A DNA stretch of 42,722 bases from Halococcus morrhuae DSM 1307. GTDB lineage: Archaea > Halobacteriota > Halobacteria > Halobacteriales > Halococcaceae. Positions 24,337 through 32,543 of this stretch are shown piece after piece (the stretch's first letter is position 1; each line of letters opens with the position of its first letter). The translations under genes were made by a program, and so were the position numbers. The notes below the pieces were generated by a model. It did no database searches. It was given only the letters and a program-made list of their open reading frames with translations, and was not told the DNA's origin. Location of the stretch: NCBI RefSeq assembly GCF_000336695.1, contig NZ_AOMC01000096.1, forward strand, positions 27,958-70,679, in the 5' to 3' direction.

Positions 24337-24358
24337 CGGCTTTGGTAAGACAGACGTA

Positions 24359-24370
24359 ATACGTACGTAT
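24359..24370 (+). promoter_or_regulatory. Palindromic operator overlapping the antitoxin start
   Basis: ATACGTACGTAT is a perfect 12-bp palindrome that includes the first two bases of the antitoxin ATG. It is bracketed by CAGAC (24351-24355) and GTCTG (24371-24375). Ribbon-helix-helix antitoxins usually repress their own operon through such sites, so this is the likely autoregulatory operator. Confidence 0.5.
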
Positions 24371-24653
24371 GTCTGAAGCGGCTACAGGAGATAACGGCGA
24401 CGACGAGATAGTCACGGTAAATTTCAAAGTCACCCAGTCGTTCCTCGACAAAATAGACGGTACATGGCAGGGACGCGGCTTCAACAGCCGAAGCGAGTTC
24501 ATCCGCTACACCCTGCGCGACGCTACCGAGTTCCCCACGTTCGACCGCGACGAGCTCGTTGCGCTCCTCCAAGCTGAGGAGGACATCGGCGAGGGGCAGA
24601 CGATGAGCGCCGAGGAGGCCCGTGAGAAGTTCGGGACGGACGGCGATGAGTGA
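24369..24653 (+). CDS. Ribbon-helix-helix antitoxin
   Basis: Small acidic protein (94 aa). Residues about 13-52 form a CopG-type ribbon-helix-helix: strand EIVTVNFKV, helix QSFLDKIDGTWQG, and helix SRSEFIRYTLRDATEF. The C-terminal part (LVALLQAEEDIGEGQTMSAE) would wrap the toxin and neutralise it. It overlaps the toxin gene by 8 nt, and a palindrome covers its start codon, so it probably binds DNA as a dimer and represses the pair. Located between repeats 2 and 3 of the aroQ end, it is part of the accessory island, though its base composition is ordinary for haloarchaea. Confidence 0.85.
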   Translation: MSEAATGDNGDDEIVTVNFKVTQSFLDKIDGTWQGRGFNSRSEFIRYTLRDATEFPTFDRDELVALLQAEEDIGEGQTMSAEEAREKFGTDGDE

Positions 24654-24930
24654 TGGTGACTGGACGTGGGAACTCGCTCCGACGGCCCAAGACGACCTCA
24701 CCGCGCTCGATCCTCACGAGCAGGACCGGATACTCGATAAACTCGACGAAATCGTCGACTCGCCGTGGCGCGACCCACCGGAGTACGGTGAGCCACTCCA
24801 GAACAGTCCACGCAAGAAGATACGTGTCGGAGAGTTCCGGCTCGCCGTGACGTTTCGTCGGAACGAACAACGCGTGGCGGTTGCCCGAATCAAGCGCCGA
24901 GATGGGGCATACACTGCCGACGACGACTGA
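24646..24930 (+). CDS. RelE/ParE-family toxin
   Basis: Toxin of 94 aa with the RelE fold: helices AQDDLTALDPHEQDRILDKL, then strands PRKKIRVGEFRLAVTFRR and RVAVARIKRRDGAY. The RVGEFRL-VTF and I-RR-x2-Y pattern is that of RelE-type ribosome-dependent mRNA interferases. ParE-like gyrase toxins share the fold, so the target is not certain. The ATG lies inside the antitoxin's end (8-nt overlap), the usual order of antitoxin first. Confidence 0.85.
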   Translation: MSDGDWTWELAPTAQDDLTALDPHEQDRILDKLDEIVDSPWRDPPEYGEPLQNSPRKKIRVGEFRLAVTFRRNEQRVAVARIKRRDGAYTADDD

Positions 24931-24984
24931 TCGTACACCGAGGAAATCGGCAGTGTCGGCAAAATCCGCAACCCAGTTCGAGAC

Positions 24985-25017
24985 CTGAACCAAGTCGAAC
25001 AGCGCGAGTCACGGTGA
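24985..25017 (+). repeat. Direct repeat copy 3: short aroQ 3' end
   Basis: 24 of 33 nt match the end of aroQ (23188-23220), including 15 identical in a row. In the aroQ frame it reads LNQVEQRESR and a TGA, against LNKVEQRESR in the intact gene. Upstream of 24985 the similarity fades. It lies 55 nt after the toxin gene and marks the right end of the second cassette. Confidence 0.75.
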
Positions 25018-25049
25018 AATCGTCCTACATCGCGAGCAGCCGCCACCAC

Positions 25050-25057
25050 TATTTATC
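25050..25057 (+). promoter_or_regulatory. TATA box of the flavoprotein gene
   Basis: TATTTATC lies about 30 nt before the ATG at 25084. It sits just outside aroQ-end repeat 3, so this promoter belongs to the core chromosome. Confidence 0.5.
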
Positions 25058-25083
25058 ACGGTCGCGGTCGTAGCCCGTAGCGC

Positions 25084-25647
25084 ATGACAGAGTTAGATGT
25101 CGCAGTCGTCGGTGGCGGACCGGCCGGGCTCAGCGCGGCGCTGTTCACCGCGAAAAACGATCTCGATACGGTCGCGTTCGACACCGACAAGACGTGGATG
25201 CATAAGGCCTACCTGTTCAACTACTTAGGCATCGACGAGAAGGATGGCTCGGCGTTCATGGAGGACGCCCGCGAGCAGATCGAGGAGTTCGGCGTCGAGC
25301 GCCAGCAGGGAACCGAGGTCACGGACGTCTCGGAAAACGGCGACGGATTCACTGTCTCGACGGAGGACGGTGATCACGAGGCGAGCTACGTGATCCTGGC
25401 GACGGGTGCCGATCGCGACCTCGCCGACGAGATGGGCTGTGGCTTCACCGACGAGGACGTCGTCGACGTCGACGTGACGATGGAGACGACGGTGACGGAC
25501 GCCTACGCGACGGGTGCGATGGTGCGCGCCGAGGAATGGCAGGCGGTCATCTCGGCGGGCGACGGCGCGGCCGCGGCGCTCAACATCCTCACAAAGGAGA
25601 AGGGCGAGCACTTCCACGACTTCGACGTACCGGCCGACGCCGAGTAG
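25084..25647 (+). CDS. Single-domain FAD/NAD(P)-binding oxidoreductase (thioredoxin reductase-like)
   Basis: A 187-aa flavoprotein. The N-terminus LDVAVVGGGPAGLSAALFTA is the dinucleotide-binding GxGxxG fold, and the C-terminal DAYATGAMVRAEEWQAVIS with GDGAAAALNIL is the second FAD contact, as in thioredoxin reductases. The NAD(P)H domain and the CxxC redox pair normally lying between them are missing; the two FAD halves are joined directly by VILATGADRDLADEMG. Similar short proteins occur in haloarchaea. It presumably needs another protein for electron delivery; the role is unknown. Confidence 0.82.
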   Translation: MTELDVAVVGGGPAGLSAALFTAKNDLDTVAFDTDKTWMHKAYLFNYLGIDEKDGSAFMEDAREQIEEFGVERQQGTEVTDVSENGDGFTVSTEDGDHEASYVILATGADRDLADEMGCGFTDEDVVDVDVTMETTVTDAYATGAMVRAEEWQAVISAGDGAAAALNILTKEKGEHFHDFDVPADAE

Positions 25648-25688
25648 GGCATCACAAGCGGTAAACACTCCCTCACCGTCGGATCGCC

Positions 25689-26582
25689 GTGAGCAACGTC
25701 TTCGGTCGTATCGAACGCGCGACGCCGCCGTTCGCCGCGCTCGCGATCGCCGTCGTCGCCGTGAGTACGAGCGCGATCCTCGTCCGGTTCAGCGCCGCGC
25801 CGAGCATCGTGAAGGCGTTCTATCGCGTTCTCTTCACTACCCTCCTGCTCGCGCCGTTCGCCGTTGCGCGCCATCGCGACGCGTTCTCGCGACTGACGAT
25901 CCGCGACTGGCTCGTCGCCGGGGCAGGTGGGGTCGCACTCGCCATCCACTTCGCGTCCTGGTTCGAGAGTCTCGAATTCACCAGCGTCGCCGCCTCCGTC
26001 ACCATCGTCCAGTCGCAGGTGCTGTTCGTCGCGATCGGCGCGTCCTGGCTGCTCGCCGAGCACGTCACCCGGCGGACGATCGCGGGCATGGCGCTCGCGC
26101 TGGTCGGCATCGCGACGTTGTCGATCGGCGAGTCGATCACCGGGGCGGTCGCCGGCCCGGCCCCGCTCTACGGCAACGCCCTGGCGCTCGTCGGCGCGGT
26201 CTGTGCGGCGGGCTACGTGCTCGCCGGGCGCTCGCTCCGCCAGCGAATTCCGCTGATTCCGTACGTCATCGTCGTCTACTCGGTCTGTGCGGTCGTCCTC
26301 TTCGCGCTCGTGCTCGCCGACGGCGCGGCGCTCACGAACTACCCCGCGAGCGAGTGGTTGCTCTTCGTCGGCATGGCGATCGGCCCGGGGATCTTCGGCC
26401 ATACGGTGTTGAACTGGGCGCTCGCCCACCTCGAATCGAGCGTCGTCAGCGTCTCGCTGCTCGGCGAGCCGATCGGCAGCGCGCTGCTCGCCCTCCTCCT
26501 GCTCGGCGAGGTTCCCAGTATCGTCACCGTCGTCGGCGGGGCGGTCATTCTGCTCGGCATCACCGTCACCGCACGGGCCTGA
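25689..26582 (+). CDS. EamA/DMT-superfamily transporter
   Basis: Drug/metabolite transporter family protein (297 aa) with about ten membrane helices in two EamA repeats: roughly residues 13-140 (VVAVSTSAILVRFSAAPSIV, FYRVLFTTLLLAPF, VTIVQSQVLFVAIGA) and 155-297 (ALVGAVCAAGYVLAGRSL, SVVSVSLLGEPIGSALLAL). The conserved LGEPIGSAL near the end is typical of the family. The exported substrate cannot be predicted. Translation begins with GTG at 25689, 41 nt after the flavoprotein gene. Confidence 0.88.
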   Translation: MSNVFGRIERATPPFAALAIAVVAVSTSAILVRFSAAPSIVKAFYRVLFTTLLLAPFAVARHRDAFSRLTIRDWLVAGAGGVALAIHFASWFESLEFTSVAASVTIVQSQVLFVAIGASWLLAEHVTRRTIAGMALALVGIATLSIGESITGAVAGPAPLYGNALALVGAVCAAGYVLAGRSLRQRIPLIPYVIVVYSVCAVVLFALVLADGAALTNYPASEWLLFVGMAIGPGIFGHTVLNWALAHLESSVVSVSLLGEPIGSALLALLLLGEVPSIVTVVGGAVILLGITVTARA

Positions 26583-26705
26583 TCGTCGGCCGCGTGGCTA
26601 TCGGCTCCCGGGAATCGAGGGACCGAAGCATCCACGAGAAGCGTGCGTGCCGACGATTTCAGGAACTCTCCGATCGGTCGCGGCGGTTGATCCCCATCAG
26701 TTGGA

Positions 26706-27311
26706 TCAGAGGGCGTCCAATTCCTCGGGCAGCCATCGATCCCGAAGCAGGTATGCACCGACGATGATCACGGACACGACGCCGATGATCGCGTAGAGTT
26801 CGATCTCGGTCAGCGAGCGAGCGGCCCCACCGGCGACGATCGCCAGCCCGGCTTCCAGGACGTATCGGCCGCCACGTCCCACGATCGACGCGAGGAGATA
26901 CGTCCGTGGACGCAGGCCGAAGACGCCCGCAGCGATCGAGAGCAGTTCGTAGCCCTCGGGAATCGGTGCGAACGCGCCGACGAACAGGACGGCGAACCCG
27001 TGCTCCCGAACGTACGCTTCGGCCCCAGCGACACGTTCGCTGGAAAAGCGCGATTCGAGCACCCGCCGACCGCCCGTGCGCCCGACAGTGTAGCCGACGA
27101 GCCCCGCACTCACCGAACCGGCGGTCGCGAGAGCCGCGTAGATCGGACCGAGCGCCGGGCTGATGACGGTAAGAGGAATGAGCACCAGATCCGGCGGCAC
27201 CGGCAACAGGAAGAACTCCAGAAACGCCACCGCGAACACGCCGAGCGGCCCCAGCGAGACGAAGAACTCGCGCGAGAGACGAATCCCATCCAACAACGCA
27301 GGCAGTGACAC
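26706..27311 (-). CDS. VTT-domain (DedA/SNARE-associated) membrane protein
   Basis: Membrane protein of 201 aa with the VTT domain: an N-terminal re-entrant hydrophobic region (FAVAFLEFFLLPVPPDLVLI), then AALATAGSVSAGLVGYTVGR, the GFAVLFVGAFAPIPEGYELLS segment with the conserved Pro/Gly, and a C-terminal membrane helix. DedA-type proteins scramble or flip lipids; that activity is inferred here from the fold only. It converges with the EamA gene across a 123-nt spacer in which I see no further feature. Confidence 0.83.
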   Translation of the reverse strand: MSLPALLDGIRLSREFFVSLGPLGVFAVAFLEFFLLPVPPDLVLIPLTVISPALGPIYAALATAGSVSAGLVGYTVGRTGGRRVLESRFSSERVAGAEAYVREHGFAVLFVGAFAPIPEGYELLSIAAGVFGLRPRTYLLASIVGRGGRYVLEAGLAIVAGGAARSLTEIELYAIIGVVSVIIVGAYLLRDRWLPEELDAL

Positions 27312-27407
27312 TACCGTTCGGTTCGCGCAGCGCCGATGAAAAGCTCCCCGATAATGGGCCGAACAGGAAATTTACGTCGAGCGGTGATCACGGGCCACGA
27401 ATCACGT

Positions 27408-28979
27408 TCACGCGTGGTCTTCGTCGCCACTCGTCCGACTCGGGACGTTGTCGGCTGGATCGTTCGTGGTCGAAACGTCGCGGCGCAGGGTGAGGCTCTC
27501 GCCGAGCCGTCGGCGGACCGTCTCGCGGAGGGTGGTCGCCTCGCTGGCGTCGAAATCGACCGCACGTGCGCCGCGATCGGTCACCGACAGCGAGCCGGCG
27601 GTGTCGATGGCGACGCTCGCGAGCGATCGCCAGCGCTGGAACGGCGTCGCGGTCTGGATCACCGTCTGGACACGGTAGGCGGGCACGACGGCGATCGTGC
27701 GCCGCCAGAACCCGTTGCGCGTCAGGACGTGTTCCGCTCCGACGTCGTAGCCACGATTGCACCACTTGTAGTGGGCGGCGAACGGGACGACGGCGAGCGC
27801 GACCAGTGGGACGTACCAGAATTCGAGGACTGCGCCCCAGTTGCCGCCGAGCGGACGGCCGACGACCGTCGCGAGGCCGGCATCAAGCGCGTACAGCACG
27901 CCCGTGACGAGGGCGATCACGAGCGCATAGCGGACGGCGTAGCGCCGACGTGCCCGGCGAGGTGGACGGGAGAACGCCGGCTCGTCGAAGGCGAACCCGT
28001 CGATCGAGCGCGCGAAGTCGAGCACGCGCCCGCGTTCGGCCAGCGGGATTGCAGCCTCCGAGCCGCCCGACGGCCCCTCGCCGGGCGTGTAGCCGGCGGT
28101 CTCGACGGCAAGCGAGCCGTAGCCGAGCCGGCGCATCAGGACGTTCTCCCGGACGTCGATCTGCTGGATCTTGTCGATCGGGATCGAGCCGTCGTAGCGC
28201 GAGAGCAGGCCGCGCTCGTAGCGGAGTTCGTCGCCGAAGCGAGTGAGGCGGAACTCGTAGTAGCGTGCAGCGGTCACGGCAGCCGTGCCGACCCAGGAAA
28301 CGACCGCGAGCGCCGCCCCGCGTGGCCCGACGCCGAACGCACCGCTCTCGGCGAGCAGATCGGGGATCGAAATGCCGAGGGTGGGGACGGCGAAGAAGAG
28401 CACCGGCAGGAATGCCCGGAGATCCGGTGCGACCAGTCCCAGCAGGACGAGATTTCGGGGCGTGAGCTCGAACAGCAGTTCGCCCTGGACCTCGCTTTCG
28501 TCCTCGTCGGCGATCGTCGGTTCGTCGCTCGCGCCGCGCTTGCGCCGTCGGATGTCGCGCTGGAGGCGTTTGGCCTCCTCGTAGCTCACGTAGCGGAGGT
28601 CGGCTTCCGTCTCGCCGCCGCCGCCGGCGGTCTCGATGCCGACGGCCGCGATCGAGAGCGCACGCTGGACGATCCCCCGCGAGATATCGACGTTCTGTAT
28701 CCGCCTGATCGGGATCTCGCGCTCGCGCCGTGAGAGCACGCCCGAGCCGATATCGAGCGTGTCGGTCGTGAGCTCGTACTCGAACCGGCGGTAGTAGAGG
28801 AACTCGTAGCCCACGCCGGCGAGGAAGCCACCGATCGTCGCTGCGACGGTGAGGGCGAACCAGCCGGGCACCGCCGCCACCGTCGTCGTCACGACCGTGA
28901 CGGCGAAGAAGCCGAACGAGCCGAGCTGGACGCCGCGCGGCAGCGCCCGGAAGACCAGCGAGAGCTGGTGGAGTTTCAC
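27408..28979 (-). CDS. Bacterial-PH-domain membrane protein (YdbT-like)
   Basis: A 523-aa membrane protein with three bPH2 (DUF304) domains alternating with membrane helix pairs. The domains start around YRRFEYELTTDTLDIGSGVL, YEFRLTRFGDELRYERGLL and GYDVGAEHVLTRNGFWRR, each followed by a strand of the VPAYRVQTV/IPIRRIQNV type. This is the YdbT layout, in which a large three-PH protein pairs with a small one-PH protein. The partner (28976-29446) lies directly upstream with an ATGA overlap. The function is unknown; bacterial relatives are tied to membrane stress. Confidence 0.85.
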   Translation of the reverse strand: MKLHQLSLVFRALPRGVQLGSFGFFAVTVVTTTVAAVPGWFALTVAATIGGFLAGVGYEFLYYRRFEYELTTDTLDIGSGVLSRREREIPIRRIQNVDISRGIVQRALSIAAVGIETAGGGGETEADLRYVSYEEAKRLQRDIRRRKRGASDEPTIADEDESEVQGELLFELTPRNLVLLGLVAPDLRAFLPVLFFAVPTLGISIPDLLAESGAFGVGPRGAALAVVSWVGTAAVTAARYYEFRLTRFGDELRYERGLLSRYDGSIPIDKIQQIDVRENVLMRRLGYGSLAVETAGYTPGEGPSGGSEAAIPLAERGRVLDFARSIDGFAFDEPAFSRPPRRARRRYAVRYALVIALVTGVLYALDAGLATVVGRPLGGNWGAVLEFWYVPLVALAVVPFAAHYKWCNRGYDVGAEHVLTRNGFWRRTIAVVPAYRVQTVIQTATPFQRWRSLASVAIDTAGSLSVTDRGARAVDFDASEATTLRETVRRRLGESLTLRRDVSTTNDPADNVPSRTSGDEDHA

Positions 28980-29446
28980 ACCGCGTCCTCCGGCCCGCCC
29001 GGCTCGCTCTCGATGGCGAGCCGGCGCAGTCGCTCCCTGATCGCGTCGGCACGCTCGGGCGCGAGTCCTGGAATGGTGATGTCGGCACCGCGCGAGCCGG
29101 CGGTGTAGACGACAACGCTCGACAGGCCGGCGAGGCGCTCGATCGGCCCGCGCTGGGTGTCGACATGCTGGACGCGGACGAACGGTACCACCGATGTCAC
29201 GCGGGTGAGGACGCCCCGTTCGAGCGTGACGGCGTCGTCCTCGATCGCGAACCGCCAGATCCGATAGCGGGCGAGTTCGTAGCCCGCTCCGAGAACCGCG
29301 AGAACGACGAACGCGACGGGCACGATCCAGAGGCCGCTATCGAAGAAAAAGCGTCCGGCTGCGCCCACGAGCGCGCTGCCCACTAAGCCACCGACGAGCG
29401 CACTCGCGAGCCAGACGATCCTGACGCGCGAATCGAGCCGCTCCAT
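28976..29446 (-). CDS. Bacterial-PH-domain membrane protein (YdbS-like)
   Basis: Partner of the YdbT-like protein (156 aa): two membrane helices (VRIVWLASALVGGLVGSAL and LWIVPVAFVVLAVLGAGYEL) followed by one bPH2 domain (YRIWRFAIEDDAVTLERGVL, VVPFVRVQHVDTQRGPIERL). ATG 29446 is used because the nine preceding in-frame codons do not fit the family and a shorter N-terminus ends directly at the first helix. The stop overlaps the next gene's start by 4 nt. Confidence 0.84.
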   Translation of the reverse strand: MERLDSRVRIVWLASALVGGLVGSALVGAAGRFFFDSGLWIVPVAFVVLAVLGAGYELARYRIWRFAIEDDAVTLERGVLTRVTSVVPFVRVQHVDTQRGPIERLAGLSSVVVYTAGSRGADITIPGLAPERADAIRERLRRLAIESEPGGPEDAV

Positions 29447-29574
29447 GCGACGAACACCGGCCCCTCCCCACATAAACCGCCGCCTCCGCGCGGGCGGTGT
29501 CGATCCCGCCCGTCGAATCGACGGAACGTTATCGGTGGATTTGTCCGTGCGTAGCGGCTACGTCGGGCGATACG

Positions 29575-30207
29575 ATGCAACGAACGAGCGACCCCGAGAT
29601 CGCCGGTGCCGGCTCGACGAGTGACGGACTGCGGGCGGCCGTCGACGACAACCGTGATCCGAACTACGACGTCGATCCGCTGTTGGTCAACCGCTGGTCG
29701 CCGCGGACGATGACCGGCGAGCAACTGGACGAGGAGGAACTGCTCGCGCTGTTCGAGGCCGCGCGCTGGGCACCATCCTCGTACAACAACCAGCACTGGC
29801 GGTTCGTCTACGCGACACCCGACGACGATCGCTGGGAGGCGTTCACGGAGCTGCTCGCCGAAGGCAACCGTCAGTGGGCGAGCGACGCCGCGGCGCTCGT
29901 GGTCGTGCTCTCGAAGACGACCTTCGACCACAACGGCGAGCACGCGCCGACCCACTCGTTCGACGCCGGCGCGGCGTGGGAGAACCTCGCCCTGGAGGGT
30001 GCGCGCCGCGGGCTCGTCGTCCACGGGATGCAGGGGTTCGATTACGACGGCGCACGCGAACTGTTCTCCCTCACCGACGAATACGCCGTCGAGGCGATGG
30101 CTGCCATCGGCGTCCACGACGAGAGCAGTGCACCCGACGACGAGCAGCCGAACCAGCGCAAGCCGCTCGACGAGATCGTCTTCGCCGGCGAGTTCACGCC
30201 GAACTGA
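29575..30207 (+). CDS. Nitroreductase family protein
   Basis: FMN-dependent nitroreductase-fold protein (210 aa), a dimeric NAD(P)H oxidoreductase of broad substrate range. FMN-binding motif: NRWSPRTMTGEQLDEEELLA with EAARWAPSSYNNQHWRFVY near residues 40-80, then HSFDAGAAWENLALEGARRG, and AMAAIGVHD at the C-terminal part. It matches the short HBN1/FRP-like class. ATG 29575 is used; a start at 29497 would add 26 residues without family similarity. The natural substrate is unknown. Confidence 0.88.
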   Translation: MQRTSDPEIAGAGSTSDGLRAAVDDNRDPNYDVDPLLVNRWSPRTMTGEQLDEEELLALFEAARWAPSSYNNQHWRFVYATPDDDRWEAFTELLAEGNRQWASDAAALVVVLSKTTFDHNGEHAPTHSFDAGAAWENLALEGARRGLVVHGMQGFDYDGARELFSLTDEYAVEAMAAIGVHDESSAPDDEQPNQRKPLDEIVFAGEFTPN

Positions 30208-30300
30208 AAATCCATACGATGAACGGTTAGCACGCCTGCGATATGAGAACCTTGATCTGATCAGTACAGACAAGAAGCCAGCAAAGGTGATAGCGCAGTC

Positions 30301-30597
30301 TTACCCCTGTAGCATAAAGAATATCCAGAATACGAACGCCACAGTAGCTATGCCCGCGATAACGTACAGATAGGTCGGGGCAGGTTCAGTTCCACGAGAG
30401 AGTTGTTCCGGTCTGAGATAGCTGAGTACACCGCCCCCGATTGCGAAAAGACCGAGAGCGATACCGATAATATCAGTGTAGAAATCACCGGTCGTGAGTG
30501 CCGACAGAACGTTCTCAACGATGAGCAACATCCCGAGTAAAAACACGAGATATCCTTGAAAAGTGGCCCGACGAATCGAGATAGAAAGTATAGTCAT
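30301..30597 (-). CDS. Small AT-rich membrane protein of unknown function
   Basis: A 98-aa protein with three hydrophobic segments (about 14-33, 41-60 and 75-96), opening MTILSISIRRATFQGYLVFL. I do not recognise it. The gene and its surroundings (about 30208-30795) are clearly more AT-rich than the window as a whole, and codons such as ATA and AGA are used freely, so it may have been acquired. It is flanked by 93 nt and 203 nt without other genes. Confidence 0.6.
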   Translation of the reverse strand: MTILSISIRRATFQGYLVFLLGMLLIVENVLSALTTGDFYTDIIGIALGLFAIGGGVLSYLRPEQLSRGTEPAPTYLYVIAGIATVAFVFWIFFMLQG

Positions 30598-30800
30598 AAT
30601 ATTGTTGTTCAGCTTACAGCCTTTCTTGGGTATTGTTCTTTCGATGGTATTCTACATTCCGAGTCCTACTGTTTGGTTGATTTACTGGAAGTGGTAGAAA
30701 TCAATCCCCAGAGATGGTTTCTATGGTTTTTTCGTTTACAATTATAGTACGATCTAGAATTAATAGTGTATGGATATTATATAACTCCGTGCGAACTGAG
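30598..30800. other. AT-rich intergenic region
   Basis: 203 nt of low-GC sequence between the small membrane protein and fumC. It holds no believable ORF or RNA gene. It may carry the promoter of the minus-strand membrane protein, since TA-rich runs lie just before its ATG at 30597. Confidence 0.4.
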
Positions 30801-32210
30801 CTACTCCTCGCGACCCGGAATCCCGCGCTCGGTCATCGCACCCGCGTCGAGGACCTCCGCAGCTTCGCCCTCGTCGAGATAACCCTCATCGACGACGACC
30901 TCGCGGACGGTCTTCTCCTGCTTCAGAGCGTCCTTGGCGACGGTGCTCGCGTCGTCGTAGCCGATGTGGGCGTTGAGCGCGGTGGCGAGCGCCATGCTGC
31001 GCTCGACCTGCTCCTCGCAGCGCTCGCGGTTGGCTTCGAGGTTGTCGACGAACTTCTCGGCGAACGCCTCGCTCGCGTTCGCGAGCAGTTCGATCGACTG
31101 GAGCGTGTTGTAGGCGATGACGGGTTTGTAGAGATTGAGATCGATCTGGCCGTTCTCCGCGCCGGTGGCGACGGCGGCGTCGTTGCCGACGACCTGGACG
31201 TGGGTCTGATTCACGGCCTCGGCGACGACGGGGTTGATCTTCCCCGGCATGATCGACGAGCCCGGCTGGTTTTCGGGCTGGTCGATCTCGCCGATGCCGT
31301 TCCGGGGACCAGAGGCCAGCAGTCTGAGATCGTTGGCGATCTTGTGCATCGAGCCGGAGACGGTACGCAGCGCGCTGTGGGTCTCGGCCATCGCGTCATG
31401 GGCGGCCTGGGCCTCGAAGTGGTCGGTCGCCTCCTCGAAAGGGAGTCCCGTCTCGCTGGAGATGTAGTCGGCGGCGAGCTTGGGGAACTCGGGGTGGGTG
31501 TTCAATCCTGTGCCTACCGCCGTCCCACCGAGGGCGAGTTCCGAGAGGTTTCTGGTCGTGCGACTCACCCGCGAGATGCCCTTGTCGATCTGGGTGCGGT
31601 AGCCGCCGAACTCCTGTCCCAGTCTGACGGGTGTCGCGTCCTGAAGATGTGTGCGTCCGGTCTTCACGACCGTATCGAATTCGGCTTCCTTCTCGCCGAG
31701 GGACGCCCGGAGGGTTTCGAGCGCGGGCACGAGATCGCGCTGGATCGCTTCGAGCGTGGCGACGTGCATCGCGGTCGGGATCACGTCGTTCGAGGACTGG
31801 CCGAAGTTCACGTCGTCGTTCGGGTGCACAGTATTGGAACCGACCTCGGCCCCCTGAATCTCGCTCGCGCGGTTGGCGATGACCTCGTTGGCGTTCATGT
31901 TCGTCGAGGTACCCGACCCGGTCTGGAAGACGTCGACGGGGAACTGGCTGTCGTGCTCGCCGTTGATGACCTCGTCGGCAGCGTCGATGATGGCGTCGGC
32001 GATCTCCTCGTCGACGAGGCCGAGTTCGCGGTTGGCCTGGGCGGCGGCCTTTTTCACCGTGCCGAGCGCGCGGATGAACCGTCGGTCGAAGGTGATGCCC
32101 GAGATGGGGAAGTTCTCGACGGCGCGCTGGGTCTGTGCGCCCCAGTAGGCCTCCGCCGGGACCTCCATCTCGCCCAAACTATCGGACTCCGTTCTGTAAT
32201 CATCGCTCAT
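30801..32210 (-). CDS. fumC: Fumarate hydratase, class II
   Basis: Interconverts fumarate and malate in the citric acid cycle (469 aa). Class II family motifs: TGSGTSTNMNANEVIANRA, VHPNDDVNFGQSSNDVIPTA, the H of KTGRTHLQDATP, and the signature GSSIMPGKINPVVAEAVNQ. Length is normal for the tetrameric fumarase C. Start ATG 32210 (MSDDYRTESDSLGEMEVP) is chosen; the frame continues upstream to 32267 without family similarity. Aspartase is closely related, but the neighbouring residues favour fumarase. Confidence 0.94.
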   Translation of the reverse strand: MSDDYRTESDSLGEMEVPAEAYWGAQTQRAVENFPISGITFDRRFIRALGTVKKAAAQANRELGLVDEEIADAIIDAADEVINGEHDSQFPVDVFQTGSGTSTNMNANEVIANRASEIQGAEVGSNTVHPNDDVNFGQSSNDVIPTAMHVATLEAIQRDLVPALETLRASLGEKEAEFDTVVKTGRTHLQDATPVRLGQEFGGYRTQIDKGISRVSRTTRNLSELALGGTAVGTGLNTHPEFPKLAADYISSETGLPFEEATDHFEAQAAHDAMAETHSALRTVSGSMHKIANDLRLLASGPRNGIGEIDQPENQPGSSIMPGKINPVVAEAVNQTHVQVVGNDAAVATGAENGQIDLNLYKPVIAYNTLQSIELLANASEAFAEKFVDNLEANRERCEEQVERSMALATALNAHIGYDDASTVAKDALKQEKTVREVVVDEGYLDEGEAAEVLDAGAMTERGIPGREE

Positions 32211-32263
32211 GTACGTCCGCTTCGCGCCGGGGTGGATAAAACTCACGGGAACCGGCGGCACTC

Positions 32264-32512
32264 TCACTCCTCGGCGGCGTACTCCCCCGGCGTGTAGGTC
32301 GTCAGTTCGAGCGCGTGGATGTCGGTCGTCATGTGGTCGCCGAGGGCGTCGTAGACGCGCTCGTGCTGGTCCAAGACGCTCTCGTCCTCGAAGGCTGGCG
32401 CGACGACCACCGCGGCGAGATGGTCGTCCTCGACCCCGCGCGGTCGGGTGACGGTCGCCTCGGCGTTCTCGATGTCGTCCTCGATGAGTCGCTCGACGTC
32501 AGCCGTGTCCAT
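32264..32512 (-). CDS. BolA family protein
   Basis: An 82-aa BolA-fold protein: VERLIEDDIENAEATVTR, DDHLAAVVVAPAFEDES, and LDQHERVYDALGDHM carrying the conserved Arg/His region, ending in HALELTTYTPGEY. BolA proteins bind iron-sulfur monothiol glutaredoxins in other organisms; the partner here is unknown. It lies 31 nt after fen and about 53 nt before fumC, so the three minus-strand genes may be one unit. Confidence 0.85.
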   Translation of the reverse strand: MDTADVERLIEDDIENAEATVTRPRGVEDDHLAAVVVAPAFEDESVLDQHERVYDALGDHMTTDIHALELTTYTPGEYAAEE

Positions 32513-32543
32513 ACCCGAGAGGAGTGCGGCCGCGGTAAAACCC

